From Streptomyces sp. TLI_105 (lineage in GTDB: Bacteria > Actinomycetota > Actinomycetes > Streptomycetales > Streptomycetaceae): a DNA stretch of 64,000 nucleotides. Of the stretch, positions 41,301 to 49,479 are shown piece after piece. How positions within the stretch are numbered: the stretch's first letter is position 1; every line of letters starts with the position of its first letter. Position numbers and translations under genes: made by a program. The notes beneath the pieces are model-generated. The model had not been told where the DNA came from. It was given only the letters and a program-made list of their open reading frames with translations, and did no database searches. The stretch spans positions 6,821,501 to 6,885,500 of the forward strand of contig NZ_FNSM01000001.1 of assembly GCF_900105415.1 (NCBI RefSeq). The letters run 5' to 3'.

Positions 41301-42991
41301 TCCCCGAGGAGGACCCGGCCGCACCCCGCACCGCGCTCCCCACCCTCCGCGAGGCCTACCGGGCCGCGTCCCAGCTGTACGAGAAGGTGGGCGTCGGCGC
41401 CGACCTGCGCGCCGAGCAGGCCCGCGCCGAGAGCGACGAGTCCGCCGCCCTCGCCGAGCTCGACCGCCTCACCAACAAGGTCCGCACCCGCGCCGAACAG
41501 CTCCTCGAGTCCACCGACGGCGCCGACGGCCCCTCCCGGCAGGCGGCCGTCGCCCGCGCCGAGGCCCTGGTCCAGATGCTGGAGACCCGCGCCTCGGAGG
41601 CGAGCGAGAAGCTCGGCCGGCTCCGAGGCGAGGCCGAGCGCCTGGCCCCCGAGGACGGCGAGGCGCACACCGAGCTGCCCGAGGAGCTGGTCCCCGCCGA
41701 CGCCGAGCGGGCCCAGGCCCTGCTCCGTACCGCGACCGCCGAACTCGCCTCCCGCACCGACGCCCTGGAGGCGGCGCGGGCCGCCCACGCCGGACTGCTC
41801 CGGGACCACCGGGCCGCCGAGGACGCGGCCGGCGGCTTCGACGAGACGGCGGCCCTGCTGCGCGACCTGCTCCGCGACCACGCGGACGAGGAGCGGGAGG
41901 AGGCCGAGCCGTACCCGGGCAGCCTGGAGGAGGCCCGCACGACGGCCGCCGAGGCACGCCGCGCCCTGCGCGCCTGCACCGCCGAGCTGTCCGCCGCGGA
42001 CGCCGCCGTGCGCGAGGCGAGCGACATCCTCGTCCGGCACGCCAACTCCACCCGCTACGAGCAGGTCCGCACCCCCGCCCGCCAGCAGATCCGCGAACTG
42101 CCGGCGTCCGCGCTGCCCGAGCACGCCGCCAAGTGGGCCGAGGCCTTCGCGCCCCGGCTGCGGGTCCTCACCGACGAGCTGGAGCAGCTGGAACGCAACC
42201 GGGACTCGATCGTGGACCGGCTGCGGGGCCTCGTGGAGTCCGCGCTCGCGACGCTCCGCTCCGCCCAGCGGCTCTCCCGGCTCCCCGAGGGCCTCGGCGA
42301 GTGGTCGGGCCAGGAGTTCCTCCGCATCCGCTTCGAGGAGCCCGACCAGGCCACGCTCGCCGAGCGGCTCGGCGAGGTCGTCGACGAGGCGACCCGCGCC
42401 GCCGTCAGGAAGAACTCCGACCTGCGGCGCGACGGCATGTCCCTGCTCCTCAGGGGCGTCCAGGCGGCGCTCGAACCCAAGGGCGTCTCGGTCGAGATCC
42501 TCAAGCCGGACGCGGTGCTGCGCGCCGAGCGCGTCCCCGTCGGGCAGATGGGCGACGTCTTCTCCGGCGGCCAGCTGCTCACCGCGGCCATCGCCCTGTA
42601 CTGCACGATGGCGGCGCTCCGCTCCAACGACCGGGGCCGCGACAAGCACCGGCACGCGGGCACGCTGTTCCTCGACAACCCGATCGGCCGCGCCAACGCC
42701 ACGTACCTCCTGGAGCTCCAGCGGGCCGTGTCGGACGCGCTGGGCGTCCAGCTCCTCTACACGACGGGCCTGTTCGACACGACCGCGCTCGCCGAGTTCC
42801 CGCTGGTGATCCGGCTGCGCAACGACGCGGACCTGCGGGCCGGACTGAAGTACATCAGCGTGGAGGAGCACCTGCGCCCCGGGCTTCCGCAGCCGGCCGC
42901 GGAGGGGGAGACGATCCACGGCGAGATCACGGCGACGCGGATGTTCCGCCGCCACCAGTCCGACGACGCGCCTCCGGCGGACGAGGCGTAG
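38315..42991 (+). CDS. SMC/MksB/JetC-like ATPase
   Basis: 1558 residues. Head N-part: MYELSRVRLYSIGPAGARY, then Walker A GVLFLENGGGKSVLLKLIF (Lys 69). Ala/Glu/Arg-rich coiled coils occupy about 250-640 and 800-1330, split by a compact hinge-like domain at about 690-800 (ILGALGDGG, LPGWRYLAQAVDP, GVVITDPVSYGRAREILG). Head C-part: VFSGGQLLTAAIALYCTMAAL (signature, Ser 1417) and GTLFLDNPIGRANATYLLELQ (Walker B Asp 1454 followed by Asn instead of Glu). The MukB/MksB/JetC layout is clear. 73 nt separate it from the mksE-like gene. Confidence 0.8.
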   Translation: MYELSRVRLYSIGPAGARYADTVLDLRGVGAPVPHPAPTQAEFFEDEPVGPPRRPAPAGVLFLENGGGKSVLLKLIFSVMLPGHRNTLGGASSGVLRKFLLADDCGHVALEWQHTLTGELVVVGKASEWRGRQVSNDPRKFAEAWYSFRPGPGLSLDNLPVAEATSVRPPVEGASGATGRRRTMKGFRDALTEAGKAYPHLEVVWEEIHDRWNEHLGDLGLDPELFRYQREMNADEGEAAGLFAVKKDSDFTDLLLRAVTDTRDTDGLADLVGGFGNKLGRRAELTAERDFTAGSVDLLGRIVEAAGTRAHAREVHTGAERRTRTLARRLSARAAEERGRAAELAQQVTSAGHAVAEAETARGRSSLIAAELAYRHASLALTAAEKGAAAQRRELTDARTLHSAWQAAEAVLRHRAAGDRSARVAAAIREAERDAAPALAARAKAAADLVRALAAAAEEGERHAAEEEERSTALQDASETAHRDATAAATEAQRARSEAGHLRQRLAEVEQETAEAVRAGWLDDTAPDADPARAALAASDAEKTTVAAWDTAREAARTAAERAREAAGAESRAELAAARAADAAEAAGNAYDAERRAAESLASEERLAELLSLPSSGSPLPGQRAAAGPGPGAEAPEEEAGAGTAPQGPLTVTEFDRYADELRGLLDQAVASAESRLFELRTAAADDSRILGALGDGGLLPPGPDVLATVEYLGEHGIPALPGWRYLAQAVDPADHARVLAARPELVDGVVITDPVSYGRAREILGTAALLPRSAVAVGTAAALLAPVPARESAEDTGVFLVPPNPAMHDEHAADEERHALRARATARDEEIRTLAGRLAGDRSLASRIGAWRADCPFGMLAELASVATTARETAEAAAAALDEARTARTEADEAAAEAARLRDERQEAAQRARRVADALAGLAFRLRERSAWQAKLRELADDATEAEARAQTCLERARAADEDRRAAQRAADDAHRTARALRAERAEIAGAPDTLPEEDPAAPRTALPTLREAYRAASQLYEKVGVGADLRAEQARAESDESAALAELDRLTNKVRTRAEQLLESTDGADGPSRQAAVARAEALVQMLETRASEASEKLGRLRGEAERLAPEDGEAHTELPEELVPADAERAQALLRTATAELASRTDALEAARAAHAGLLRDHRAAEDAAGGFDETAALLRDLLRDHADEEREEAEPYPGSLEEARTTAAEARRALRACTAELSAADAAVREASDILVRHANSTRYEQVRTPARQQIRELPASALPEHAAKWAEAFAPRLRVLTDELEQLERNRDSIVDRLRGLVESALATLRSAQRLSRLPEGLGEWSGQEFLRIRFEEPDQATLAERLGEVVDEATRAAVRKNSDLRRDGMSLLLRGVQAALEPKGVSVEILKPDAVLRAERVPVGQMGDVFSGGQLLTAAIALYCTMAALRSNDRGRDKHRHAGTLFLDNPIGRANATYLLELQRAVSDALGVQLLYTTGLFDTTALAEFPLVIRLRNDADLRAGLKYISVEEHLRPGLPQPAAEGETIHGEITATRMFRRHQSDDAPPADEA

Positions 42992-43012
42992 TCCCGGTCG
43001 TACGACGGCGAA

Positions 43013-43044
43013 GCGGCCCGGCCCCCAGCAGGGGACCGGGCCGC
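43013..43044 (+). terminator. Hairpin after the SMC-like gene
   Basis: GCGGCCCGGCCCC and GGGGACCGGGCCGC (one bulge) around a 5-nt loop, 21 nt after the stop codon. Confidence 0.6.
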
Positions 43045-43054
43045 TCACCGTTGT

Positions 43055-43129
43055 TCAGGCCGCTTCGGCCTCGCTCACGCCGCTTCGGCCTCGCTCAGGC
43101 CGCCTCGGCGTCGCTCACGCCGCTTCGGA
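43055..43129. repeat. 20-bp tandem repeat, 3.75 copies
   Basis: Units start at 43055, 43075, 43095 and 43115; consensus TCASGCCGCTTCGGCCTCGC. Each begins with TCA, a stop codon on the minus strand, and the last copy supplies the real stop of the gene at 43115-43483. Confidence 0.85.
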
Positions 43130-43483
43130 CAGCGGTGCCGTCTCCGCCCGGTCCTCGTCGCGCCGTGTCCGGATCGGCGGACGTGCCGTGCTGCTCGGCT
43201 CCGACACCACGCCGTTGCGCTGACGCCACACCTGACGGGTGATCCAGACGTCGAGAACGCTCCAGGTGGCCACGACCGTCGACGCCACCGCGGTGACCGT
43301 CACCGGAAACGCCAGCCACGCGCCCGCGACCGTACAGAAGAAGGCCACCACGGCCTGGACGAGTGTCACCGACGTGATCATCACGGCCCGCACGGCGGCG
43401 TTGCGCACCGGATCGGGCATCCGCCGTCGGCCCCGCTCCTCCTCCACCCACAACTGCCGCGCCGACCGCGCCTCGTGTTCCAT
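43115..43483 (-). CDS. Small membrane protein with two transmembrane segments
   Basis: 122 residues. A polar start (EHEARSARQLWVEEERGRRRMPDPVRNAAVRA), two hydrophobic helices (VMITSVTLVQAVVAFFCTVAGAWLA and PVTVTAVASTVVATWSVLDVWIT), then VWRQRNGVVS and a charged tail ending at the tandem repeat. I recall similar streptomycete proteins but no function. ATG 43483 is taken as start (GGGGAG 10 nt upstream); GTG 43504 is an alternative. It is convergent with the SMC-like gene and divergent from the conservon. Confidence 0.6.
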   Translation of the reverse strand: MEHEARSARQLWVEEERGRRRMPDPVRNAAVRAVMITSVTLVQAVVAFFCTVAGAWLAFPVTVTAVASTVVATWSVLDVWITRQVWRQRNGVVSEPSSTARPPIRTRRDEDRAETAPLSEAA

Positions 43484-43851
43484 TGTCCCGTCACTCCCCA
43501 CCACTGAACGACCTCAGGGTCGGCTGCCCGTCTTGAGCGCCTTTACACGGACAGAACCCTCCCCGTTCCTATTGACGCACGTGAGAGGGAAAAGGTTTCG
43601 CTCGGGCGGGGGCGAACGAAGCCCGCGCATCGGCGGAACGGACAGTTCCAGCCATCCAGGCAGGCCGGAGAAATGGCACACCATCAGGTGTCCTACGCCA
43701 CAGTGGTCAATCCCAACTCCAGCAATACCAGGACATCTCATGATCAAGACTCACTCGACAGGCTGAAAATCGCCCGGACATGCCTTCGGAATGGCCGTGA
43801 TGCAGTAGTAGGCTCGCGCCGCCGTTTGTTGAAATTCAAGGTTGACGCCGC
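43484..43851. other. 368-base AT-richer region upstream of the conservon
   Basis: Notably lower GC than the surroundings from about 43670. TAGGCT at about 43809 could be a -10 for cvnA. A 61-codon frame starts at ATG 43673 behind GGAG and overlaps the cvnA start, but its codon use is not gene-like. Confidence 0.4.
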
Positions 43852-46797
43852 GTGTTGACGCCGGTGGTCACGAACGTGAAGGTTCCCCGTGGCGCAACGG
43901 GGGCCGAGCTGGGGGAGGCCATGCGCTTTCGCGGGAAGTCCATCCGCAGGAAGATCGTGGCGTTGCTGCTCGTACCGCTCGTCTCCCTCACCGGCCTGTG
44001 GGGTTTCGCCACGGTCCTGACGGGCCGCGAGGCCGACCAGCTCCTCGACGTCGGCTACATCGTCGACAAGGTCGGCTACCCCCTGGAGGACACCGCCCGG
44101 GTCATCCAGATCGAACGCCGGCAGTCGCTCCTCTACCTCGCCGATCCGCGCGGCTCCAACGCCCTCGCCTCCCTGCGCGAGACCCGCCGCGCCACCGACC
44201 GGCAGATCGCCCGCATCCGCGCCAACGCCGCCGACCCCGGCGTGCGCGAGGAGATGCGGCCCGTCACCACCCAGCGGCTCAACTCCCTCCTCGACGCGCT
44301 CGACGGCCTCGCCTCGCTGCGCCGCTCCGTCGAAGCCCGCGGCATCGGCCGCATGCAGGCCCTCGAGTTCTACAACCGGCTCGTCGACCCCTGCTACAGC
44401 TTCCTCATCACCCTCCACGCCCTCGAGAACGTGGAGATGGACAAGCAGGGCCGCGCCCTCGTCGGCGTCACGCGCGCGCGGGAGCTGCTCTCCCGCGAGG
44501 ACGCCCTCGTCCTCTCCGCGCTCGTCGCGGACCGCGTCACCTCCGAGGAGATACGCGCGATATCCGACCTCGTCGCCAACCGCGTGGCGTTCTACGAGGT
44601 CAACCTCGAACTCCTGCCCGCCGCCGAGCGCGAGCGCTTCGAGAGGTACTGGCGCAGCCCCGACACCCAGCCGCTGCGCACCGCCGAGAACGCGATCATC
44701 GAAGAGGGCCCCACCGACAGCCCCCGCGCCATCACCGCCGAGCGCTGGCAGGACCAGGCGAGCCCCGTCCTCGACGACCTCGCCCGCGAGAACACCGCCG
44801 CCGGCGACCGCTACCAGGAGCGCGTCCAGCCCGCCGCGTACAGCGTCCTCCTCAAGGTCGGCGTCGCCGGCGTCCTCGGCTTCCTCGCCCTGCTCGCCTC
44901 GATCGTCATCTCCGTCCGCATCGGCCGCGAACTCATCCGCGACCTGCGCCGCCTGCAGAAGGAGGCCCAGGAGGTCTCCGGCGTCCGGCTGCCCAGCGTC
45001 ATGCGCCGCCTCGCCGCCGGCGAGCAGGTCGACGTCGGGACCGAGGTGCCCCACCTGCGGTACGGGGAGGACGAGGTCGGCCAGGTCGGCCAGGCCCTCA
45101 ACACCCTCCAGCGCGCCGCCGTCGAGGCCGCCGTCAAGCAGGCGGAACTGCGCCGCGGCGTCTCCGAGGTGTTCGTCAACCTCGCCCGCCGCAACCAGGT
45201 CCTGCTCCACCGCCAGCTGACCCTCCTCGACACCATGGAGCGGCGCACCGAGGACACCGACGAGCTGGCCGACCTCTTCCGCCTCGACCACCTCACCACC
45301 CGCATGCGCAGGCACGCCGAGGGCCTCGTCATCCTGTCCGGCGCGGCCCCCTCCCGCCAGTGGCGCAAGCCCGTCCAGCTGATGGACGTCGTCCGCGCCG
45401 CCGTCGCCGAGGTCGAGGACTACGAGCGGATCGAGGTGCGCCGCCTGCCCCGCCTCGGCGTGGGCGGCCCCGCCGTCGCGGACCTCACCCACCTCATCGC
45501 CGAACTCCTCGAGAACGCCACGGTGTACTCGCCCCCGCACACCGCCGTCCAGGTCCTCGGCGAGCGGGTCGCCAACGGCTTCACCCTGGAGATCCACGAC
45601 CGCGGCCTCGGCATGAACCCCGACGCCCTGCTCGACGCCAACCTCCGGCTGGCCGAGACCCCCGAGTTCGAACTCTCGGACACCGACCGGCTCGGCCTCT
45701 TCGTCGTCAGCCGGCTCGCCCAGCGCCAGAACGTCCGGGTCTCGCTCCAGACCTCCCCGTACGGCGGGACCACCGCGGTCGTCTTCATCCCGGCCGCCCT
45801 GCTCACCGACGCGCCCGAGACCCAGGGCGCCGGATTCCGGCTCGACCGCAAGACCCTGGAGCGCCCGGGCCGGACCGACGACGCGTCCGCCGACGGCGGC
45901 GCCCTGCCCACCCGCAGGCCGGCCCTCACGAAGGTCCCCGACGTGACCGAGGCGCCCGGACCGCTGGACGGCCCCGTCGAGCTGGAGGCACCGCTCGGCA
46001 CCGAGGACTTCGACGGCCTCCTCGACCGGTCCGCGGACCTCCTCGACAGCGACAGCGAGCGCGGCGGCCTCTTCCGGCGCCGCACCGGACTCGCGCCGGC
46101 CGGCGAGCAGCACGAGCAGGCCCCGGACCGGACGACGGGCCGCGGCGAGCAGGACGCGCCCGCCGACGGCACGCGCCTCGGCCCCGTGCAGCTGCCGCGC
46201 CGCCGCACCCCCACGCTCGTCGTGGACCACGGCCGCCGCCTCGACGAGCCGGACGGCGCCCACGCCCAGGCCGACCGCGCGCACCCGCAGCCGGGCCGCG
46301 CCCACGCCCAGGCCGACCGCACCCAGCCGCAGCCGGACCGCGCGCATCCGCAGGAGCACCGGGCGGACTTCCCGCAGGACGATCGGCGCGGAGTCCGGCC
46401 GGGCGACCGGCCGGGACACCCGCACGGCGACGGGCGGGGCAGCCTGCCGGGGCCGGGCGCCGGTCCCCTCCTCGTGCCCGTACCACCGGAGGGTTCCGTG
46501 CCGCCGGAGAACCCGGAGCCGTTCGGCGGCCTGCCCCGCCGCGTCCGCCAGGCCAGCCTCGCGCCCCAGCTGCGCGAGGCCGAGGGCCAGGCCGGCCGCG
46601 GCGCGGGAACCCGCGCCGACGCCCGTACGGGCACCGGAGCACAGTCCGAGGGGCCCGACTCCTTCGAGCGCGACGCCGAGGAGGTACGCGCCCGCATGGC
46701 CGCCATGCAGCGCGGCTGGCAGCGCGGCAGGCGGGACACCACAGAGCCGGACGACCCGACAGCACCAGGAACGACACCCGAGGGGGACGGTCGATGA
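43852..46797 (+). CDS. cvnA: Conservon sensor kinase-like protein CvnA (nitrate/nitrite-sensing type)
   Basis: 981 residues. TM1 at about 35-56, an extracytoplasmic NIT-like helical sensor domain to about 325 (conserved R-R-Q-S-L, E-F-Y-N-R-L), TM2 about 332-354, HAMP (SVRIGRELIRDLRRLQKEAQEV), then a dimerisation region and HATPase: N-box HLIAELLENATVYSP (about 546) and G1 DRGLGMN (about 583). There is no phospho-acceptor H-box, as usual for CvnA. Residues after 665 are disordered, with Ala-His-Ala-Gln-Ala-Asp-Arg-like repeats. ATG 43921 is the alternative start. First of four genes that assemble a GPCR-like signalling complex at the membrane. Confidence 0.9.
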   Translation: MLTPVVTNVKVPRGATGAELGEAMRFRGKSIRRKIVALLLVPLVSLTGLWGFATVLTGREADQLLDVGYIVDKVGYPLEDTARVIQIERRQSLLYLADPRGSNALASLRETRRATDRQIARIRANAADPGVREEMRPVTTQRLNSLLDALDGLASLRRSVEARGIGRMQALEFYNRLVDPCYSFLITLHALENVEMDKQGRALVGVTRARELLSREDALVLSALVADRVTSEEIRAISDLVANRVAFYEVNLELLPAAERERFERYWRSPDTQPLRTAENAIIEEGPTDSPRAITAERWQDQASPVLDDLARENTAAGDRYQERVQPAAYSVLLKVGVAGVLGFLALLASIVISVRIGRELIRDLRRLQKEAQEVSGVRLPSVMRRLAAGEQVDVGTEVPHLRYGEDEVGQVGQALNTLQRAAVEAAVKQAELRRGVSEVFVNLARRNQVLLHRQLTLLDTMERRTEDTDELADLFRLDHLTTRMRRHAEGLVILSGAAPSRQWRKPVQLMDVVRAAVAEVEDYERIEVRRLPRLGVGGPAVADLTHLIAELLENATVYSPPHTAVQVLGERVANGFTLEIHDRGLGMNPDALLDANLRLAETPEFELSDTDRLGLFVVSRLAQRQNVRVSLQTSPYGGTTAVVFIPAALLTDAPETQGAGFRLDRKTLERPGRTDDASADGGALPTRRPALTKVPDVTEAPGPLDGPVELEAPLGTEDFDGLLDRSADLLDSDSERGGLFRRRTGLAPAGEQHEQAPDRTTGRGEQDAPADGTRLGPVQLPRRRTPTLVVDHGRRLDEPDGAHAQADRAHPQPGRAHAQADRTQPQPDRAHPQEHRADFPQDDRRGVRPGDRPGHPHGDGRGSLPGPGAGPLLVPVPPEGSVPPENPEPFGGLPRRVRQASLAPQLREAEGQAGRGAGTRADARTGTGAQSEGPDSFERDAEEVRARMAAMQRGWQRGRRDTTEPDDPTAPGTTPEGDGR

Positions 46798-47243
46798 CCG
46801 CACCGAACGCCGCAGCACCCAGCACGACCTCCGGACCCGGACGCGGAAACGGCGAGCTGAACTGGCTCCTCGACGAGCTCGTCCAGCGCGTCGGCTCCAT
46901 CCGCAAGGCCCTGGTGCTCTCCAGCGACGGACTTCCCACCGGCGCCTCCCAGGAGCTCACCCGGGAGGACGGCGAGCACCTCGCCGCCGTGGCCTCCGGC
47001 TTCCACAGCCTCGCCAAGGGCGTCGGCCGCCACTTCGAGGCGGGCAAGGTCCGCCAGACGGTCGTCGAGCTGGAGGACGCCTTCCTCTTCGTCACGGCCG
47101 CCGGCGACGGCAGCTGCCTCGCGGTGCTCGCGGACGCCGACTCGGACGTCGGCCAGGTCGCCTACGAGATGACGCTGATGGTGAAGCGGGTGGGGGCCCA
47201 CCTCACGACGGCTCCCCGGACCGGTCTGCCCTCGGGAGGGTGA
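46794..47243 (+). CDS. cvnB: Conservon roadblock/LC7 protein CvnB
   Basis: 149 residues. ELNWLLDELVQRVGSIRKALVLSSDGLPTGAS, AAVASGFHSLAKGVGRHF, VVELEDAFLFVTAAGDGSCLAVLAD: a roadblock/LC7 fold, the regulator expected to act on the CvnD GTPase. The start overlaps the cvnA stop by 4 nt (ATGA). Confidence 0.93.
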   Translation: MTAPNAAAPSTTSGPGRGNGELNWLLDELVQRVGSIRKALVLSSDGLPTGASQELTREDGEHLAAVASGFHSLAKGVGRHFEAGKVRQTVVELEDAFLFVTAAGDGSCLAVLADADSDVGQVAYEMTLMVKRVGAHLTTAPRTGLPSGG

Positions 47244-47253
47244 GTGGGACGGC

Positions 47254-47679
47254 ATGAGTGACGAAGCCGAGCGCAGCCGGCGGGAGCGGGGCCAGACCCC
47301 CGGCCCCCACCACTGGTTCGACGACGAGGCGGGGCCGGTGGTCCGTCCGTACGCGATGACCCGCGGCCGGACGAGCGCCGCCACCCGCCACCGGCTCGAC
47401 CTGATCGCGGTGGTCGTTCCCGAGCCCGCCGCCGACGACCCCGGCCGGGACCAGACGCTCTCCCCGGAACACGTGGAGATCGTCGAACGCTGCTCCGAGC
47501 AGCCCCAGTCGATCGCCGAGCTCGCCGCCGGACTCGACCTCCCCGTCGGGGTGGTACGGGTCCTCGTCGGCGATCTCGTCGAGGACGAACTCGTCCATGT
47601 GACCCGCCCCGTTCCGCCGGCCGAGCTGCCGGACGTGAGCATCCTTCGCGAGGTGATCAATGGCCTTCGGGCGCTCTAG
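47254..47679 (+). CDS. cvnC: Conservon DUF742 protein CvnC
   Basis: 141 residues. PVVRPYAMTRGRT is the DUF742 opening; a winged-helix-like body follows (EHVEIVERCSEQPQSIAELAAGLDLPVGVVRVLVGDLVEDELV). It links the sensor to the downstream GTPase. ATG 47254, 10 nt after cvnB; the end overlaps cvnD by 20 nt. Confidence 0.93.
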   Translation: MSDEAERSRRERGQTPGPHHWFDDEAGPVVRPYAMTRGRTSAATRHRLDLIAVVVPEPAADDPGRDQTLSPEHVEIVERCSEQPQSIAELAAGLDLPVGVVRVLVGDLVEDELVHVTRPVPPAELPDVSILREVINGLRAL

Positions 47680-48265
47680 CCGCAAGAAGCCCTTCGTCGA
47701 GCCGGTGACCCTGAAGATCCTCGTCGCAGGCGGGTTCGGGGTCGGCAAGACGACGCTGGTGGGCGCGGTCAGCGAGATCAGACCCCTGCGGACCGAGGAG
47801 ATCCTCAGCGAGGTGGGGCGGCCCGTCGACGACCTGCACGGCGTCGAGACCAAGACGACCACCACGGTCGCCATGGACTTCGGCCGGATCACCCTCCGCG
47901 AGGACCTCGTCCTCTACCTCTTCGGCACCCCGGGGCAGGACCGCTTCTGGTTCCTGTGGGACGAGCTGGCCCAGGGAGCCCTGGGGGCGGTCGTGCTCGC
48001 GGACACCCGCCGCCTGGAGGACAGCTTCGCCGCCATCGACTACTTCGAGCGGCGCGGCATCCCGTTCACGGTGGCCGTCAACTGCTTCGAGGGCGCCCAG
48101 CGGTTCCCGGCGGAGACCGTGCGCGGCGCGCTCGACCTGGACCCCGAGGTGGAGCTGCTGATGTGCGACGCCCGGGACCGCGAGTCCGTGAAGAACGTCC
48201 TCGTGGCGGTCGTCCAGCACGCCCTGGTCCTCGCGGACCGCAGCCCCGCCGCCGTCACGACCTGA
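47660..48265 (+). CDS. cvnD: Conservon small GTPase CvnD
   Basis: 201 residues. P-loop GGFGVGKTTL (Gly 24 to Thr 31), G3 FGTPGQDRFWFLW (Gln follows the Gly as in Ras-like G proteins), G4 region VAVNCFEGA. MglA/Rab-like conservon GTPase working with CvnA-C. Located before a convergent thiolase-fold gene with only 26 nt between. Confidence 0.94.
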   Translation: MAFGRSSRKKPFVEPVTLKILVAGGFGVGKTTLVGAVSEIRPLRTEEILSEVGRPVDDLHGVETKTTTTVAMDFGRITLREDLVLYLFGTPGQDRFWFLWDELAQGALGAVVLADTRRLEDSFAAIDYFERRGIPFTVAVNCFEGAQRFPAETVRGALDLDPEVELLMCDARDRESVKNVLVAVVQHALVLADRSPAAVTT

Positions 48266-48291
48266 CCGGACGGGCCGCCTGTCGGGGGTGC

Positions 48292-49479
48292 TCAGCGCAC
48301 CGCCACCACCGCCGAACCGTGGCCGAACAGGCCCTGGTTCGCGGTGATCCCGGCCCTCGCCCCCGGCACCTGCCGGTCGCCCGCCGTGCCGCGCAGCTGC
48401 CAGGTCAGCTCGCAGACCTGCGCGATCGCCTGGGCGGGCACCGCCTCCCCGAAGGAGCCGAGGCCGCCGCTGGTGTTGACCGGAAGGCGCCCGCCGAGGG
48501 CCGTGGCGCCCTCCCGCAGCAGCTTGGCGCCCTCACCCGGCGCACAGAGCCCGATGTCCTCGTACCACTCCAGTTCCAGGGCCGTGGACAGGTCGTACAC
48601 CTCCGCCAGGGACAGGTCCTCGGGCCCGATCCCCGCCTCCTCGTAGGCGGCGCGGGCGATCGAGGCGCGGAAGGCGTGCGGGGCGGGGGAGACGGCCGCC
48701 GCCGAGTCGGTCGCGATGTCGGGGAGGTCCAGCACCGCCTTGGGGTACGTGGGGGAGACGGTGGACACCGCCCGGATCCGGACCGGGTCGGGGTGCCCGT
48801 GCCGGCGTGCGAACTCCATGCCGGACAGGACGAGCGCGGCGCCGCCGTCCGAGGTGGCGCAGATGTCGAGGAGCCGCAGCGGATCGGCGACGACGGCGGA
48901 GGCCGCGACCTCCTCGGCGGTCACCCGCTTGCGGTAGCGGGCCAGCGGATTGAGCGCGCCGGCCGCCGCGTTCTTCACCTTCACCCGGGCGAAGTCCTCG
49001 GCCGTGTCGCCGTACAGCGCCATCCTGCGGCGCGCGTAGAGGGCGAAGTACGCCGGGTTGGTCGCCCCGAGCACCCGGAACCGCAGCCAGTCCGGGTCGC
49101 CGGGCCGCTCGCCGCCGGCCGGGGCGAGGAACCCCTTCGGCGTCGAGTCCGCCCCGACGACCAGGACCACGTCCGCGAGTCCCGCCAGGATCTGGGCCCG
49201 GGCGGCGCCGATGGCCTGGGCGCCCGAGGCGCAGGCGGCGTACACGCTGGTGACCCGCGCCCCCTGCCAGCCGAGGGCCTGGGCGAAGGTCGCCCCCGCC
49301 ACGTACCCCGGGTATCCGCACCGCATGGTGTCGGCGCCGACGACCGAGCCGATGTCGGACCACTCCAGACCGGCGTCGGCGAGCGCGGCGCGGGCGGCGG
49401 CCGTTCCGTACGAGACGAAGCTCCGGCCCCATTTGCCCCAGGGGTGCATCCCGGCCCCGAGCACGGCGATGTCGTTCAC
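48292..49479 (-). CDS. Thiolase-fold lipid-transfer protein (Ltp2-like), probable aldolase partner of DUF35 protein
   Basis: 395 residues. NDIAVLGAGMHPWGKW at the start and SVYAACASGAQAIGAAR containing the first thiolase Cys position. Where thiolases have GGxxxGHPxG this protein has NTSGGLGSFGEAVPAQ (no His), and the second catalytic Cys is replaced in ITANQGLFGHGSAV. These losses fit the SCP2-thiolase/Ltp group that pairs with DUF35 OB-fold proteins and cleaves by retro-aldol chemistry in steroid side-chain and related pathways. The GTG start overlaps the DUF35 stop (GTGA). Substrate unknown. Confidence 0.82.
   Translation of the reverse strand: MNDIAVLGAGMHPWGKWGRSFVSYGTAAARAALADAGLEWSDIGSVVGADTMRCGYPGYVAGATFAQALGWQGARVTSVYAACASGAQAIGAARAQILAGLADVVLVVGADSTPKGFLAPAGGERPGDPDWLRFRVLGATNPAYFALYARRRMALYGDTAEDFARVKVKNAAAGALNPLARYRKRVTAEEVAASAVVADPLRLLDICATSDGGAALVLSGMEFARRHGHPDPVRIRAVSTVSPTYPKAVLDLPDIATDSAAAVSPAPHAFRASIARAAYEEAGIGPEDLSLAEVYDLSTALELEWYEDIGLCAPGEGAKLLREGATALGGRLPVNTSGGLGSFGEAVPAQAIAQVCELTWQLRGTAGDRQVPGARAGITANQGLFGHGSAVVAVR

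Noticed and set aside
35205..42991. Complete Wadjet (JetABCD) defence locus
   Set aside because: No JetD-type nuclease gene lies beside the operon: the left neighbour is the GntR regulator of pxpABC and the right neighbour is a small membrane protein followed by the conservon. It is reported as a nuclease-free condensin-like operon instead.
43673..43858. 61-codon plus-strand frame overlapping the cvnA start, with GGAG before its ATG
   Set aside because: Third-position GC is near random for this genome and the translation resembles nothing known; more likely AT-rich promoter sequence.
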